This document shows, piece by piece, positions 24,086 through 31,324 of a DNA stretch of 41,841 nucleotides (within the stretch, counting starts at the first letter, position 1; every line of letters starts with the position of its first letter). Below the pieces are notes generated by a model. The model worked only from the letters and a program-made list of their open reading frames with translations. It had not been told where the DNA came from and searched no databases. Origin of the DNA: Pollutiaquabacter sp046052345 (lineage in GTDB: Bacteria > Bacteroidota > Bacteroidia > AKYH767-A > 2013-40CM-41-45); assembly GCA_046052345.1 (NCBI GenBank), contig JBJOMN010000023.1, positions 1 through 41,841 on the forward strand, given 5' to 3'. The position numbers and the translations under genes are program-made.

Positions 24086-24852
24086 CCGTCGAATACGTGT
24101 ACGGCAGGTCCTTCGAGGCGGACTTCGGTGAAGCCGTCGCCTTTGCGGGTGAATTTGACACGCAGGTCCCCTCCCCGAGTCCGTACCGAACATTCCCCGG
24201 CCTCCCCGGAAATCCACCCGCGGTCGGCGGCCACCAGGGCCGCGGCAGTGACTCCTGTACCGCAGGACAAGGTCTCGTCCTCGACACCACGCTCGAAAGT
24301 GCGTACGAAGATCCCGTCGTCAGAAGTCTCCACGAAATTTACGTTGGCACCTTCGGAAAGGAAGGGTCCTGACTGACGAATCGCACGGCCGTGCCGGTAT
24401 ACATCATAATCCGCAAGTCCTTCGACCGGCACTACGACATGGGGCGAACCCGTATCCGTGAAGATCTTTCCGCCGCGTTCCGTGACTGCGGCCACATCCT
24501 TCATACCCAGACTGACCGTACCGTCCGCAAGCAGATGGGACTCGTGCGGTCCGTCTGCCGCAAGAAATCGGAAATGCGTACCCTCGATCCCGCATCGAAC
24601 TGCAAAAGCGGTGATACAGCGTCCGCCATTGCCGCACATGGAGCTCAGCCCCCCGTCCGAATTAAAGTAGACCATGCGGAAATCGAAACCTGTTTCGTCG
24701 CAGAGGAGAATGAGTCCATCGGCACCGATACCGTAGCGCCGGTCGCACAGTGCAGCGATCTGTTCCCGCGACAGCGCGGGGACGGAGCTCCTTGCATCCA
24801 CCAGGATGAAATCATTTCCGCAGCCTTGGTATTTGCTGAAATGCAGTGTCAT
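24070..24852 (-). CDS. dapF: Diaminopimelate epimerase
   Basis: This enzyme interconverts LL- and meso-diaminopimelate, the last steps toward lysine and peptidoglycan cross-link precursors. It is a cofactor-independent racemase of 260 residues. The two catalytic cysteines are Cys73 in SMCGNGGRC and Cys197 in SCGTGVTA, each facing the substrate from one half of the duplicated fold. The N-terminal FSKYQGCGNDFILVD and the GIGADG motif are also typical. Its ATG overlaps the stop of the sigma/anti-sigma-like gene by four bases (ATGA), so translation is probably coupled. Confidence 0.96.
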   Translation of the reverse strand: MTLHFSKYQGCGNDFILVDARSSVPALSREQIAALCDRRYGIGADGLILLCDETGFDFRMVYFNSDGGLSSMCGNGGRCITAFAVRCGIEGTHFRFLAADGPHESHLLADGTVSLGMKDVAAVTERGGKIFTDTGSPHVVVPVEGLADYDVYRHGRAIRQSGPFLSEGANVNFVETSDDGIFVRTFERGVEDETLSCGTGVTAAALVAADRGWISGEAGECSVRTRGGDLRVKFTRKGDGFTEVRLEGPAVHVFDGSITL

Positions 24853-26291
24853 TTGCAGAGTGAAGCGATTTCCGGATCCTTGGAGGGCGAATAGGACTGA
24901 AAGTCGCCGGAGGGAGACAATTCATAAAGCTCTTCGCCGTTCCTGAGAAATAATTTTTTATCGACCTGAAACAACCTGACCGCATCCGGCAGGTCAATGC
25001 CGTACAATTGCAACAGGTTTCCGTTCAACCGATAGCCGCGGTACCGCACGGGAGAAAGCCAGAACTCGACATCCATCTTCCCGGCAGGATGTTCATCATC
25101 GACAAGTCCGGCGCCCGGGTTCAGTTTCCGTGCGGCGGACTCGGCCATGGAAGCAGGTTTCGGATCACCGGTTCGGGCCACGGATCGCGGAGTCATTTCC
25201 ATCGAAACCAGCAGCTGGTCCTTGCGGACCACGATTTCCTCTTCAACTTCCGCGCTAGTTTCGGTGACTAATGCCGAATCGACGGACCTACCCTCCTCAA
25301 AGGAAACAAGCGAATCCATCTCCGGAGTTTCAGCAAGCTGTTCCGAGGAAGTGTCTCGGACAGCCGAGCTATCAGCAGCAGGACGTTTCGGATTCTCCTT
25401 TGTCAGCCGTATGATCGATCCGACCTTGTTCAGCCATCGGAAGCTGAGGACCGGACGGTCTCCTGCTTTCTCACTGCCAAGGTAACTCCAACCCAGCACG
25501 ACTACCGTCAGGACGGCAGCGAAACCAAGGATCATCTTCAGGCCGAAGGGCATTAATGATTTGCGATAACCGAGGGATTTGACGATTTCACCGGCCAGCT
25601 CTTCATCTGCGGCCTGACGAACTCCGGCGACCGTCCATTCGCGCAGCGTCATGCGCTTTCGGAGGCCCTCATCGTCGGACAAGCGGATTTCGAAAGCGGA
25701 GCGCTCACTGCCGGTAAGCGTACCGTCAATGAACCGGTCCGCGGACCGGCAATCCTCCGTGCTGAACACCGACAAAGGACTTCCATACTCCAGAAGCCGG
25801 GCCTGCAGGATGTGTTCCAGGTTATCGAGCGCTTTATACAGTTCGGCTTCTGCAATGACAGCGTTTCCGAAGCCGATGCGTTCGGCTAATTGCTCGAAAT
25901 TCAATCGGTCAGCATATCTGCCGGAAAGCAGCCTCCTCCTGTCCTCATCAAGAATGGAAAAACAGCGTGCAGCCGCTTCTATACGCTCCTCGGTCGCTTC
26001 GGTGGCGGGGTCTGCGGCGGCTGTCCGCTTGAGATCACGGACGTAGTTGCGAAGGACGTTTGCAAGGAACTCGCGGACTTCCAAATGACCGGGCAGCTGC
26101 TTTTGCTGAAGTTCACGAAGCATCCTTACCACAGCCTCGGCAAAGATGGACGGGGTGTCTGCATCGCGGAAGCCTTTGCTGCGCAACCAGCGGCGGGAGG
26201 TCTGGAAATAGCGACTGCCGAGATAAAACAATATCTCGCGTGAGCCGTTTCTCAGACCATAGCGGAGTTCTTGATCGGAATACCTTGACAT
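24849..26291 (-). CDS. Membrane-anchored sigma-like/anti-sigma-like fusion protein
   Basis: This 480-residue protein appears to combine a sigma-70 family cytoplasmic part with a membrane tail. Residues about 5-90 resemble ECF sigma region 2 (IFAEAVVRMLREL, then FLANVLRNYVRDLKR). Residues about 108-165 resemble region 4 (ILDEDRRRLLSGRYADRLNFEQLAERIGF), but the expected recognition helix (NAVIAEAELYKALDNLEHIL) lacks basic residues. Residues 181-230 (DRFIDGTLTGSERSAFEIRLSDDEGLRKRM) look like the N-terminal helices of RskA-type anti-sigma factors. A single transmembrane helix lies at about 248-271, followed by a Ser/Glu-rich linker and a small extracytoplasmic domain at about 408-472. The ATG at 26291 is preferred to a TTG at 26309. 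The function is inferred: a tethered regulator, or a degenerate sigma used as a membrane scaffold. Confidence 0.7.
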   Translation of the reverse strand: MSRYSDQELRYGLRNGSREILFYLGSRYFQTSRRWLRSKGFRDADTPSIFAEAVVRMLRELQQKQLPGHLEVREFLANVLRNYVRDLKRTAAADPATEATEERIEAAARCFSILDEDRRRLLSGRYADRLNFEQLAERIGFGNAVIAEAELYKALDNLEHILQARLLEYGSPLSVFSTEDCRSADRFIDGTLTGSERSAFEIRLSDDEGLRKRMTLREWTVAGVRQAADEELAGEIVKSLGYRKSLMPFGLKMILGFAAVLTVVVLGWSYLGSEKAGDRPVLSFRWLNKVGSIIRLTKENPKRPAADSSAVRDTSSEQLAETPEMDSLVSFEEGRSVDSALVTETSAEVEEEIVVRKDQLLVSMEMTPRSVARTGDPKPASMAESAARKLNPGAGLVDDEHPAGKMDVEFWLSPVRYRGYRLNGNLLQLYGIDLPDAVRLFQVDKKLFLRNGEELYELSPSGDFQSYSPSKDPEIASLCK

Positions 26292-26386
26292 GTAAAAACC
26301 GAATTGCAAGGTAATTCAATTAAGTGTGCTGACAGCCCGTCGGTCCTGCAATCGTTGAACGGCACTTCGTGAAAAAATGGCAGTGC

Positions 26387-26424
26387 TTTTAACCCATTTT
26401 AACGAAGGCATAACCGAAATTAAC
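26387..26424. promoter_or_regulatory. Four helically phased TAAC repeats between sigma-like and htrA genes
   Basis: TAAC occurs at 26390, 26400, 26411 and 26421, with spacings of 10, 11 and 10 bases. The first two copies are TTTTAAC and the last is ATTAACC. This one-turn spacing is typical of cooperative binding by OmpR/PhoB-family or similar regulators. The array lies midway in the 222-base divergent region, about 90-125 bases from each start codon, so it could serve either gene. Confidence 0.4.
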
Positions 26425-26513
26425 CACACGGTTCACAGAGGCTTCATCCTGTCAGGAAGAACTTTGATGGCACAATAATTGAACAGAAATCAACGTAATA
26501 TACTTCAAGCGCT

Positions 26514-27938
26514 ATGAATCAGCAGATGAAAAAAATCGCAGGAATCCTTGTTTTGACTGTGGCCGGCGGTTATCTCGGTGCCTTGTTGGCCGTGCATCCT
26601 TCCACCTACCCTGTTTCGGCCAGAAATGAAGCTGCTCCGGTCGTGCGTACTTCCCTTCCCGGTACGACTGACGGTACATTTCCCGATTTCACGGTTGCAG
26701 CCGAAAAAACAGTGCATGCTGTCGTCCATGTGAAGACTTCCTACGCTCCGCGAGTCAACGCCTTTGACCCGTTCGGATTCTGGGGACGTCCCATTCAGGC
26801 TCCTCCGCAGCAATCTTCCGGTTCTGGCGTCATCATCACGGACGACGGCTATATCATCACCAACAATCATGTCGTAGAAGACGCCGACAAGGTGGAAATC
26901 ACCCTGAACGACAACCGGACGTTCTCTGCCAAGATTGTCGGAAGCGACCCAAGTACTGATTTGGCCTTGCTTAAAATCGACGAGAAGAATCTTCCTTTCA
27001 TCGCTTACGGTAATTCGGACGAACTCAAAGTCGGCGAATGGGTGTTGGCCGTTGGAAATCCGTTCAACCTGACCTCTACCGTCACGGCCGGTATCGTAAG
27101 CGCAAAGGGACGTAACATCGGCATCCTTCCCGACCAATATAAGATAGAATCCTTCATTCAGACCGATGCAGCGGTGAATCCCGGCAACAGCGGCGGCGCC
27201 CTTGTGAACACACGCGGAGAGCTGGTCGGCATCAATTCGGCCATCGCCTCCAACACGGGCTCCTACACCGGATATTCTTTTGCGATCCCGGTCAACCTGG
27301 TACGCAAAGTCGTGGACGATCTTGCGGAATTCGGGAACGTGCAACGCGGTTTCATCGGCGTCAGCATCCGGGACCTTGATTCGAAGCTTGCCGAGGAGAA
27401 AGGACTCAAAGTCAGCCGCGGCGTATATGTGGCCGGGCTTACGGAGGGCGGATCAGCCGCCCGGGCAGGTATCGAAGAAGGGGATGTCATCGTCAAGGTC
27501 GGTAATGTGACTGTCAATTCCACCCCTGAGCTGCAGGAGCAGATCGGACGTTTCCGTCCCGGCGACAAGGTGAACGTCACTGTGCAACGTTCGGGAAAGG
27601 AACAGGTATTCGCCGTAGTGTTACGGAACAAGGACGGAGCCACTGAGATCGTCCGGCAGGAAGAAACCGTCAACCTGCTCGGCGCGACCTTCGAGACGGC
27701 GGGTAAGGAGGAGCAGGCACGGCTTGGGCTGCGCGGAGGCGTGAAAGTAACTGAGCTGTCTGCCGGCAAACTGATGAGTGCCGGTATCCGGGAAGGCTTC
27801 ATCATCACCACCATCGACAAGAAGCCGGTTTATACCAAGGAAGACCTGAACAACGTCCTTAAAAGCAAACAGGGCGGAGTGCTGATCGAAGGGGTCTACC
27901 CCGGCGGACAGAAGGCTTACTACGGCTTCGGCATCTAA
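26514..27938 (+). CDS. htrA: HtrA/DegP-like periplasmic serine protease
   Basis: This 474-residue envelope quality-control protease has an N-terminal hydrophobic segment at about 7-27 that acts as a signal peptide or anchor. The trypsin-like domain has the triad His119 (TNNHVV), Asp149 (STDLALLKI) and Ser226 (NPGNSGGAL). The first PDZ domain (about 290-375) contains RGFIGVSIRDLD and AGIEEGDVIVKVG; a second, shorter PDZ-like region (about 390-474) ends EGVYPGGQKAYYGFGI. It degrades or refolds damaged extracytoplasmic proteins and, as DegS-type members do, can start proteolytic signalling. It is divergent from the sigma/anti-sigma-like gene. GAACTTTG at 26459-26466 is a one-mismatch -7 box. Confidence 0.95.
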   Translation: MNQQMKKIAGILVLTVAGGYLGALLAVHPSTYPVSARNEAAPVVRTSLPGTTDGTFPDFTVAAEKTVHAVVHVKTSYAPRVNAFDPFGFWGRPIQAPPQQSSGSGVIITDDGYIITNNHVVEDADKVEITLNDNRTFSAKIVGSDPSTDLALLKIDEKNLPFIAYGNSDELKVGEWVLAVGNPFNLTSTVTAGIVSAKGRNIGILPDQYKIESFIQTDAAVNPGNSGGALVNTRGELVGINSAIASNTGSYTGYSFAIPVNLVRKVVDDLAEFGNVQRGFIGVSIRDLDSKLAEEKGLKVSRGVYVAGLTEGGSAARAGIEEGDVIVKVGNVTVNSTPELQEQIGRFRPGDKVNVTVQRSGKEQVFAVVLRNKDGATEIVRQEETVNLLGATFETAGKEEQARLGLRGGVKVTELSAGKLMSAGIREGFIITTIDKKPVYTKEDLNNVLKSKQGGVLIEGVYPGGQKAYYGFGI

Positions 27939-28015
27939 AAACCTGTAAATATTATGAAAAACAGCCTTTTTTATTAACAAATGGGGTAAGTTTTGAACCT
28001 GCGCTTGACAGCTCC

Positions 28016-28046
28016 TTGCTTGGCCTCACCCAAAAGATTAGCTTTG
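28016..28046 (+). promoter_or_regulatory. Promoter of rpoD
   Basis: TTG at 28016-28018, a 20-base spacer and TAGCTTTG at 28039-28046 (perfect TAnnTTTG) form a promoter about 60 bases ahead of the rpoD ATG. The gene for the primary sigma factor thus appears to be read by that same sigma factor. No clear terminator for htrA is seen just upstream. Confidence 0.65.
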
Positions 28047-28109
28047 CGCGCAAGTCGAAACGGCCACTTTTCTTTCTGAATCGGCTTTTTTCAATACACT
28101 AAACCAGAC

Positions 28110-28973
28110 ATGAGACAGTTAAAAATCACTAAATCCATCACGAACCGCGAAAGCCAGTCGCTGGAGAAATATCTCCAGGAGATCGGTCGCGAGGAGTTGA
28201 TTACGGCTGAAGAGGAAGTGCGCCTGGCCCGGCTCATCAAGCAGGGCGACCAGAATGCACTCGACCGACTGACCAAGGCCAACCTCCGTTTCGTGGTGTC
28301 CGTTTCGAAGCAATATCAGAACCAAGGATTGAGCCTCCCTGACCTCATCAATGAGGGCAATCTCGGCCTTATCAAAGCTGCAAAACGCTTTGACGAGACC
28401 CGCGGCTTCAAATTCATCTCCTACGCCGTCTGGTGGATCCGTCAGTCGATCCTTCAGGCATTGGCGGAGCAGTCGCGTATCGTACGTCTTCCGCTCAACC
28501 AGGTCGGCTCCCTGAACAAGATTGCGAAAGCCTACTCCAAGCTGGAGCAGGAGTACGAACGTGAACCTTCGCCGGAGGAACTGGCCAAGGTCCTCGACCT
28601 TCCTACCGAGAAGATCTCCGACACGATGCGGGTCAGCGGCAAGCACGTCTCCATGGATGCTCCTTTCGTACAGGGCGAGGACAACAGCCTGATCGACGTC
28701 ATCGAAAACCAGGACTCCCCGCGTGCCGACAGCACCCTTATGAACGAGTCGCTGCAGAAAGAGATCGACCGCTCACTGAGCACCCTCACGGAGCGGGAGC
28801 GGGAGGTTATCCGGCTCTTCTTCGGGATTGGCATGGCACACGGCCTTACGCTGGAAGAGATCGGCGCCAAGTTCGACCTCACCCGCGAGCGTGTACGTCA
28901 GATCAAGGAAAAAGCCATCCGCAGGCTGCGGCACAAGTCCCGCAGCCGGTTGTTGAAGGCCTATCTTGGCTGA
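28110..28973 (+). CDS. rpoD: Primary sigma factor RpoD/SigA
   Basis: This is the housekeeping sigma-70 factor of 287 residues, in the short form of this phylum, which lacks most of region 1.1. It opens MRQLKITKSITNRESQSLEKYLQEIG (region 1.2). Region 2 has NLRFVVSVSKQYQNQG, LIKAAKRFDETRGFKF and the -10-reading YAVWWIRQSILQAL. Region 3 includes LNKIAKAYSKLEQEYEREP, and region 4 ends with GLTLEEIGAKFDLTRERVRQIKEKAIRRLRH. It directs RNA polymerase to the TTG/TAnnTTTG promoters seen throughout this window. A strong terminator follows. Confidence 0.98.
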   Translation: MRQLKITKSITNRESQSLEKYLQEIGREELITAEEEVRLARLIKQGDQNALDRLTKANLRFVVSVSKQYQNQGLSLPDLINEGNLGLIKAAKRFDETRGFKFISYAVWWIRQSILQALAEQSRIVRLPLNQVGSLNKIAKAYSKLEQEYEREPSPEELAKVLDLPTEKISDTMRVSGKHVSMDAPFVQGEDNSLIDVIENQDSPRADSTLMNESLQKEIDRSLSTLTEREREVIRLFFGIGMAHGLTLEEIGAKFDLTRERVRQIKEKAIRRLRHKSRSRLLKAYLG

Positions 28974-28998
28974 CCGGCTTCGGAACAAAAAGACCCTG

Positions 28999-29035
28999 CG
29001 AACAGCTTTCAACCCCATGAAAGCTGTTCGTTTTT
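28999..29035 (+). terminator. Terminator after rpoD
   Basis: A perfect 12-base-pair stem (28999-29010 with 29019-29030) with an eight-base loop is followed by five T residues. It is the strongest hairpin terminator seen in the window and lies 26 bases after the rpoD stop and 49 bases before the GAPDH ATG. Confidence 0.9.
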
Positions 29036-29083
29036 AAACCACTTCCTTCAAGAAACAGTTAAAACACTTCCATCCATTTTACC

Positions 29084-30556
29084 ATGAGCACTACCCTCTC
29101 CAACGACCTGAAAGGAAAGTATGAACAGGAACTCGCCGGTTGGATTGAAATGGAGAAAGCGGCCATCAAGCTGATCCACATCACAGGCAGCCTGTGGTTC
29201 GACCGCTCCGTGGAGATCGTCCTTTTCCGAAACCAGCTGGTCGACCGCAGCGCCAGCGAAATCCTCCACCTGCACCAGTATGCGAAGGAATTCGTGAAGA
29301 AGCCGATCAACGTGCTCGACACGCTGTCGATCGCAGAGGCAATGTACGCCATGGACCTTGCCCCTTCACGTATCGACATCGGTCGTCTCGCCAACGAGTG
29401 GCTGGCTGAAAAAGCGAATTACAAAAGCGTATCCGACTTCGTCGGCGACAAGCTGAAAGGGTTCATCGGCAAGGAGAAGAAGAACATCATTCCGCGAGAC
29501 GTAGTGCTCTACGGTTTCGGACGTATAGGACGTCTGCTCGCGCGCGAACTCATTTCCCAGGCAGGTAAAGGTGAGCAGCTTCGCCTACGTGCCGTGGTGA
29601 CTCGCTCCGGCGGCGCCGAAGAACTCACCAAGCGCGCCGACTTGCTACGAAACGATTCCGTACACGGCGCCTTTCCGGGTACTGTCATCGAAGATCCCGC
29701 CAATGAAGCGCTGATCGTGAACGGTCATACCGTACGCATGATCGCCGCAAGCGATCCCTCTAACATAGACTATACCGCCTATGGCATCAACGACGCACTG
29801 GTCATCGATAATACCGGTGTGGTCCGCGACCGCGAAGGCCTTAGCAAACACCTCAAGTCAAAAGGGGTCAGCAAGGTGCTGCTTACCGCCCCCGGGAAAG
29901 GCGATGTACCCAATACCGTATACGGCGTCAATCAGGAGGCTTTCGACCACCACAAGGAGACCGTCTTTTCGGCCGCGTCCTGCACCACGAACGCTATCGT
30001 TCCCGTTCTGGCCGTGGTGGACAAGGCGTTGGGCATCGAACGGGGACATATCGAGACGATACACTCCTATACGAACGACCAGAACCTGCTGGACAACTAC
30101 CACAAGAAATACCGCCGAGGACGTTCCGCTGCGCTGAACATGGTCATCACGGAAACCGGAGCGGACAAGGCGGTAGCCAAGGTCCTTCCGCATTTGTCCG
30201 GAAAACTCACCGGAAATGCAGTACGTGTACCTACCCCGGACGTCTCCCTCGCAATCCTGAATCTTTCGCTGAAGAAAGACACGACCAAGGAAGGGATCAA
30301 CGAAGTACTTCGGAATGCCGCTTTACAGGGCGACCTGGTGGAACAGATCCAATATGCGGTCTCCAATGAACTTGTATCCACAGACCTTGTCGGCAATCCC
30401 TGTGCATCCATCTTCGACAGTCAGGCGACCATCGTCTCCAAGGACAGCAAGAGCGTAGTGCTGTACGTCTGGTATGACAACGAATACGGTTACAGCCGTC
30501 AGGTGATCCGCTATGCCAAGTACCTCGCGGACGTGATCAGATTGAGGTATTACTAA
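29084..30556 (+). CDS. gap: Glyceraldehyde-3-phosphate dehydrogenase, N-terminally extended form
   Basis: This 490-residue NAD(P)-dependent enzyme oxidises glyceraldehyde 3-phosphate to 1,3-bisphosphoglycerate. Usual GAPDH is about 335 residues; here the Rossmann motif YGFGRIGR begins only at about residue 143, after a helical extension of about 138 residues seen in many Bacteroidota. The catalytic Cys300 is in SAASCTTNAIVP, the general-base His is in the HSYTNDQ region, and the C-terminal WYDNEYGYSRQ is intact. The role of the extension is unknown. Only 48 bases separate the rpoD terminator from this ATG and no -7 box is obvious there. Confidence 0.95.
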   Translation: MSTTLSNDLKGKYEQELAGWIEMEKAAIKLIHITGSLWFDRSVEIVLFRNQLVDRSASEILHLHQYAKEFVKKPINVLDTLSIAEAMYAMDLAPSRIDIGRLANEWLAEKANYKSVSDFVGDKLKGFIGKEKKNIIPRDVVLYGFGRIGRLLARELISQAGKGEQLRLRAVVTRSGGAEELTKRADLLRNDSVHGAFPGTVIEDPANEALIVNGHTVRMIAASDPSNIDYTAYGINDALVIDNTGVVRDREGLSKHLKSKGVSKVLLTAPGKGDVPNTVYGVNQEAFDHHKETVFSAASCTTNAIVPVLAVVDKALGIERGHIETIHSYTNDQNLLDNYHKKYRRGRSAALNMVITETGADKAVAKVLPHLSGKLTGNAVRVPTPDVSLAILNLSLKKDTTKEGINEVLRNAALQGDLVEQIQYAVSNELVSTDLVGNPCASIFDSQATIVSKDSKSVVLYVWYDNEYGYSRQVIRYAKYLADVIRLRYY

Positions 30557-30559
30557 GGA

Positions 30560-30594
30560 GGTGCGAGTTGCGGGATGCGAGGTGCGGAGCTGCG
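30560..30594. repeat. Five imperfect seven-base units
   Basis: The units GGTGCGA, GTTGCGG, GATGCGA, GGTGCGG and AGCTGCG run head to tail directly after the GAPDH stop. A related but shorter array (GATGCA, GAATGCA, GAATG) lies at 34881-34900. They look like degenerate intergenic short-period repeats and code for nothing. Confidence 0.6.
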
Positions 30595-30627
30595 TGCCTT
30601 AACCGGATACTGAAAACCGGAAACCTC

Positions 30628-31320
30628 CTACCGGCTACCCCACTCGTTCAGTGACATACGGTAGTCGAGACCGCTGACGACAAGTCCGTTCCGCTTTCCA
30701 AGATCCAATCGGGATTTGAAAACGAGACCGATTCCGGATGCATATACCTCACGTCCGTATTTCCGTTCCACGAAGTTGTCATCGTCCCGCTGGAATACGG
30801 TGGCGACGGAGTCGAATGTAATTGAGCCTATCGAATACGGCTGGTCGAGCGAGAGGTAATAGCAGGGCTCTTCCTCGAGGATGTTTCCGGCATTGGCATC
30901 CCACACCGTCTGCAAATTAGCCGGCACGGCCAGCTTATGGTAGACAATGTTGTCTTCCGTGGAATAAGCCCCCGAGGCAATCAGCTTCTGCGTCCATACC
31001 GACATAAGCGTCCAAGCGGAAACGGTATCGGTTCGCCGGTACCGCACGATCAGTTGCGTGGTATCACCTGCAGCATCGATGAAGGAGGAATCAATCACCT
31101 CCATCACCTGGAAGCTGTACGTATATACGGAATCGTCGTTGTTGTTGTCGTTCTCGGCATGAACCACGGAGTCGACGTCGTAGATACGATAGAGACCTTG
31201 GCGCACCGGGAAATACGGAAAGGGAGCAGCCTCAGGGATGACATATTCCTCCCTGCAGCCGGTCAGCAGCAGGACCGACAGGAAAATTACAGGAACACCG
31301 ATCCGGTACTTTTTGCTCAT
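30628..31320 (-). CDS. Uncharacterised lipoprotein
   Basis: This 230-residue lipoprotein has lipobox LLTGC (Cys22) and a signal MSKKYRIGVPVIFLSVLLLTG. The mature part is beta-rich, with FPVRQGLYRIYDVDSVVH, an Asn/Asp-rich loop (ENDNNNDDS) and a C-terminal SGIGLVFKSRLDLGKRNG strand pair, a layout often seen in Bacteroidota lipocalin-like lipoproteins. No function can be assigned. It begins four bases after the mnmA stop and is almost certainly co-transcribed with mnmA. Confidence 0.85.
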   Translation of the reverse strand: MSKKYRIGVPVIFLSVLLLTGCREEYVIPEAAPFPYFPVRQGLYRIYDVDSVVHAENDNNNDDSVYTYSFQVMEVIDSSFIDAAGDTTQLIVRYRRTDTVSAWTLMSVWTQKLIASGAYSTEDNIVYHKLAVPANLQTVWDANAGNILEEEPCYYLSLDQPYSIGSITFDSVATVFQRDDDNFVERKYGREVYASGIGLVFKSRLDLGKRNGLVVSGLDYRMSLNEWGSR

Positions 31321-31324
31321 AGGT

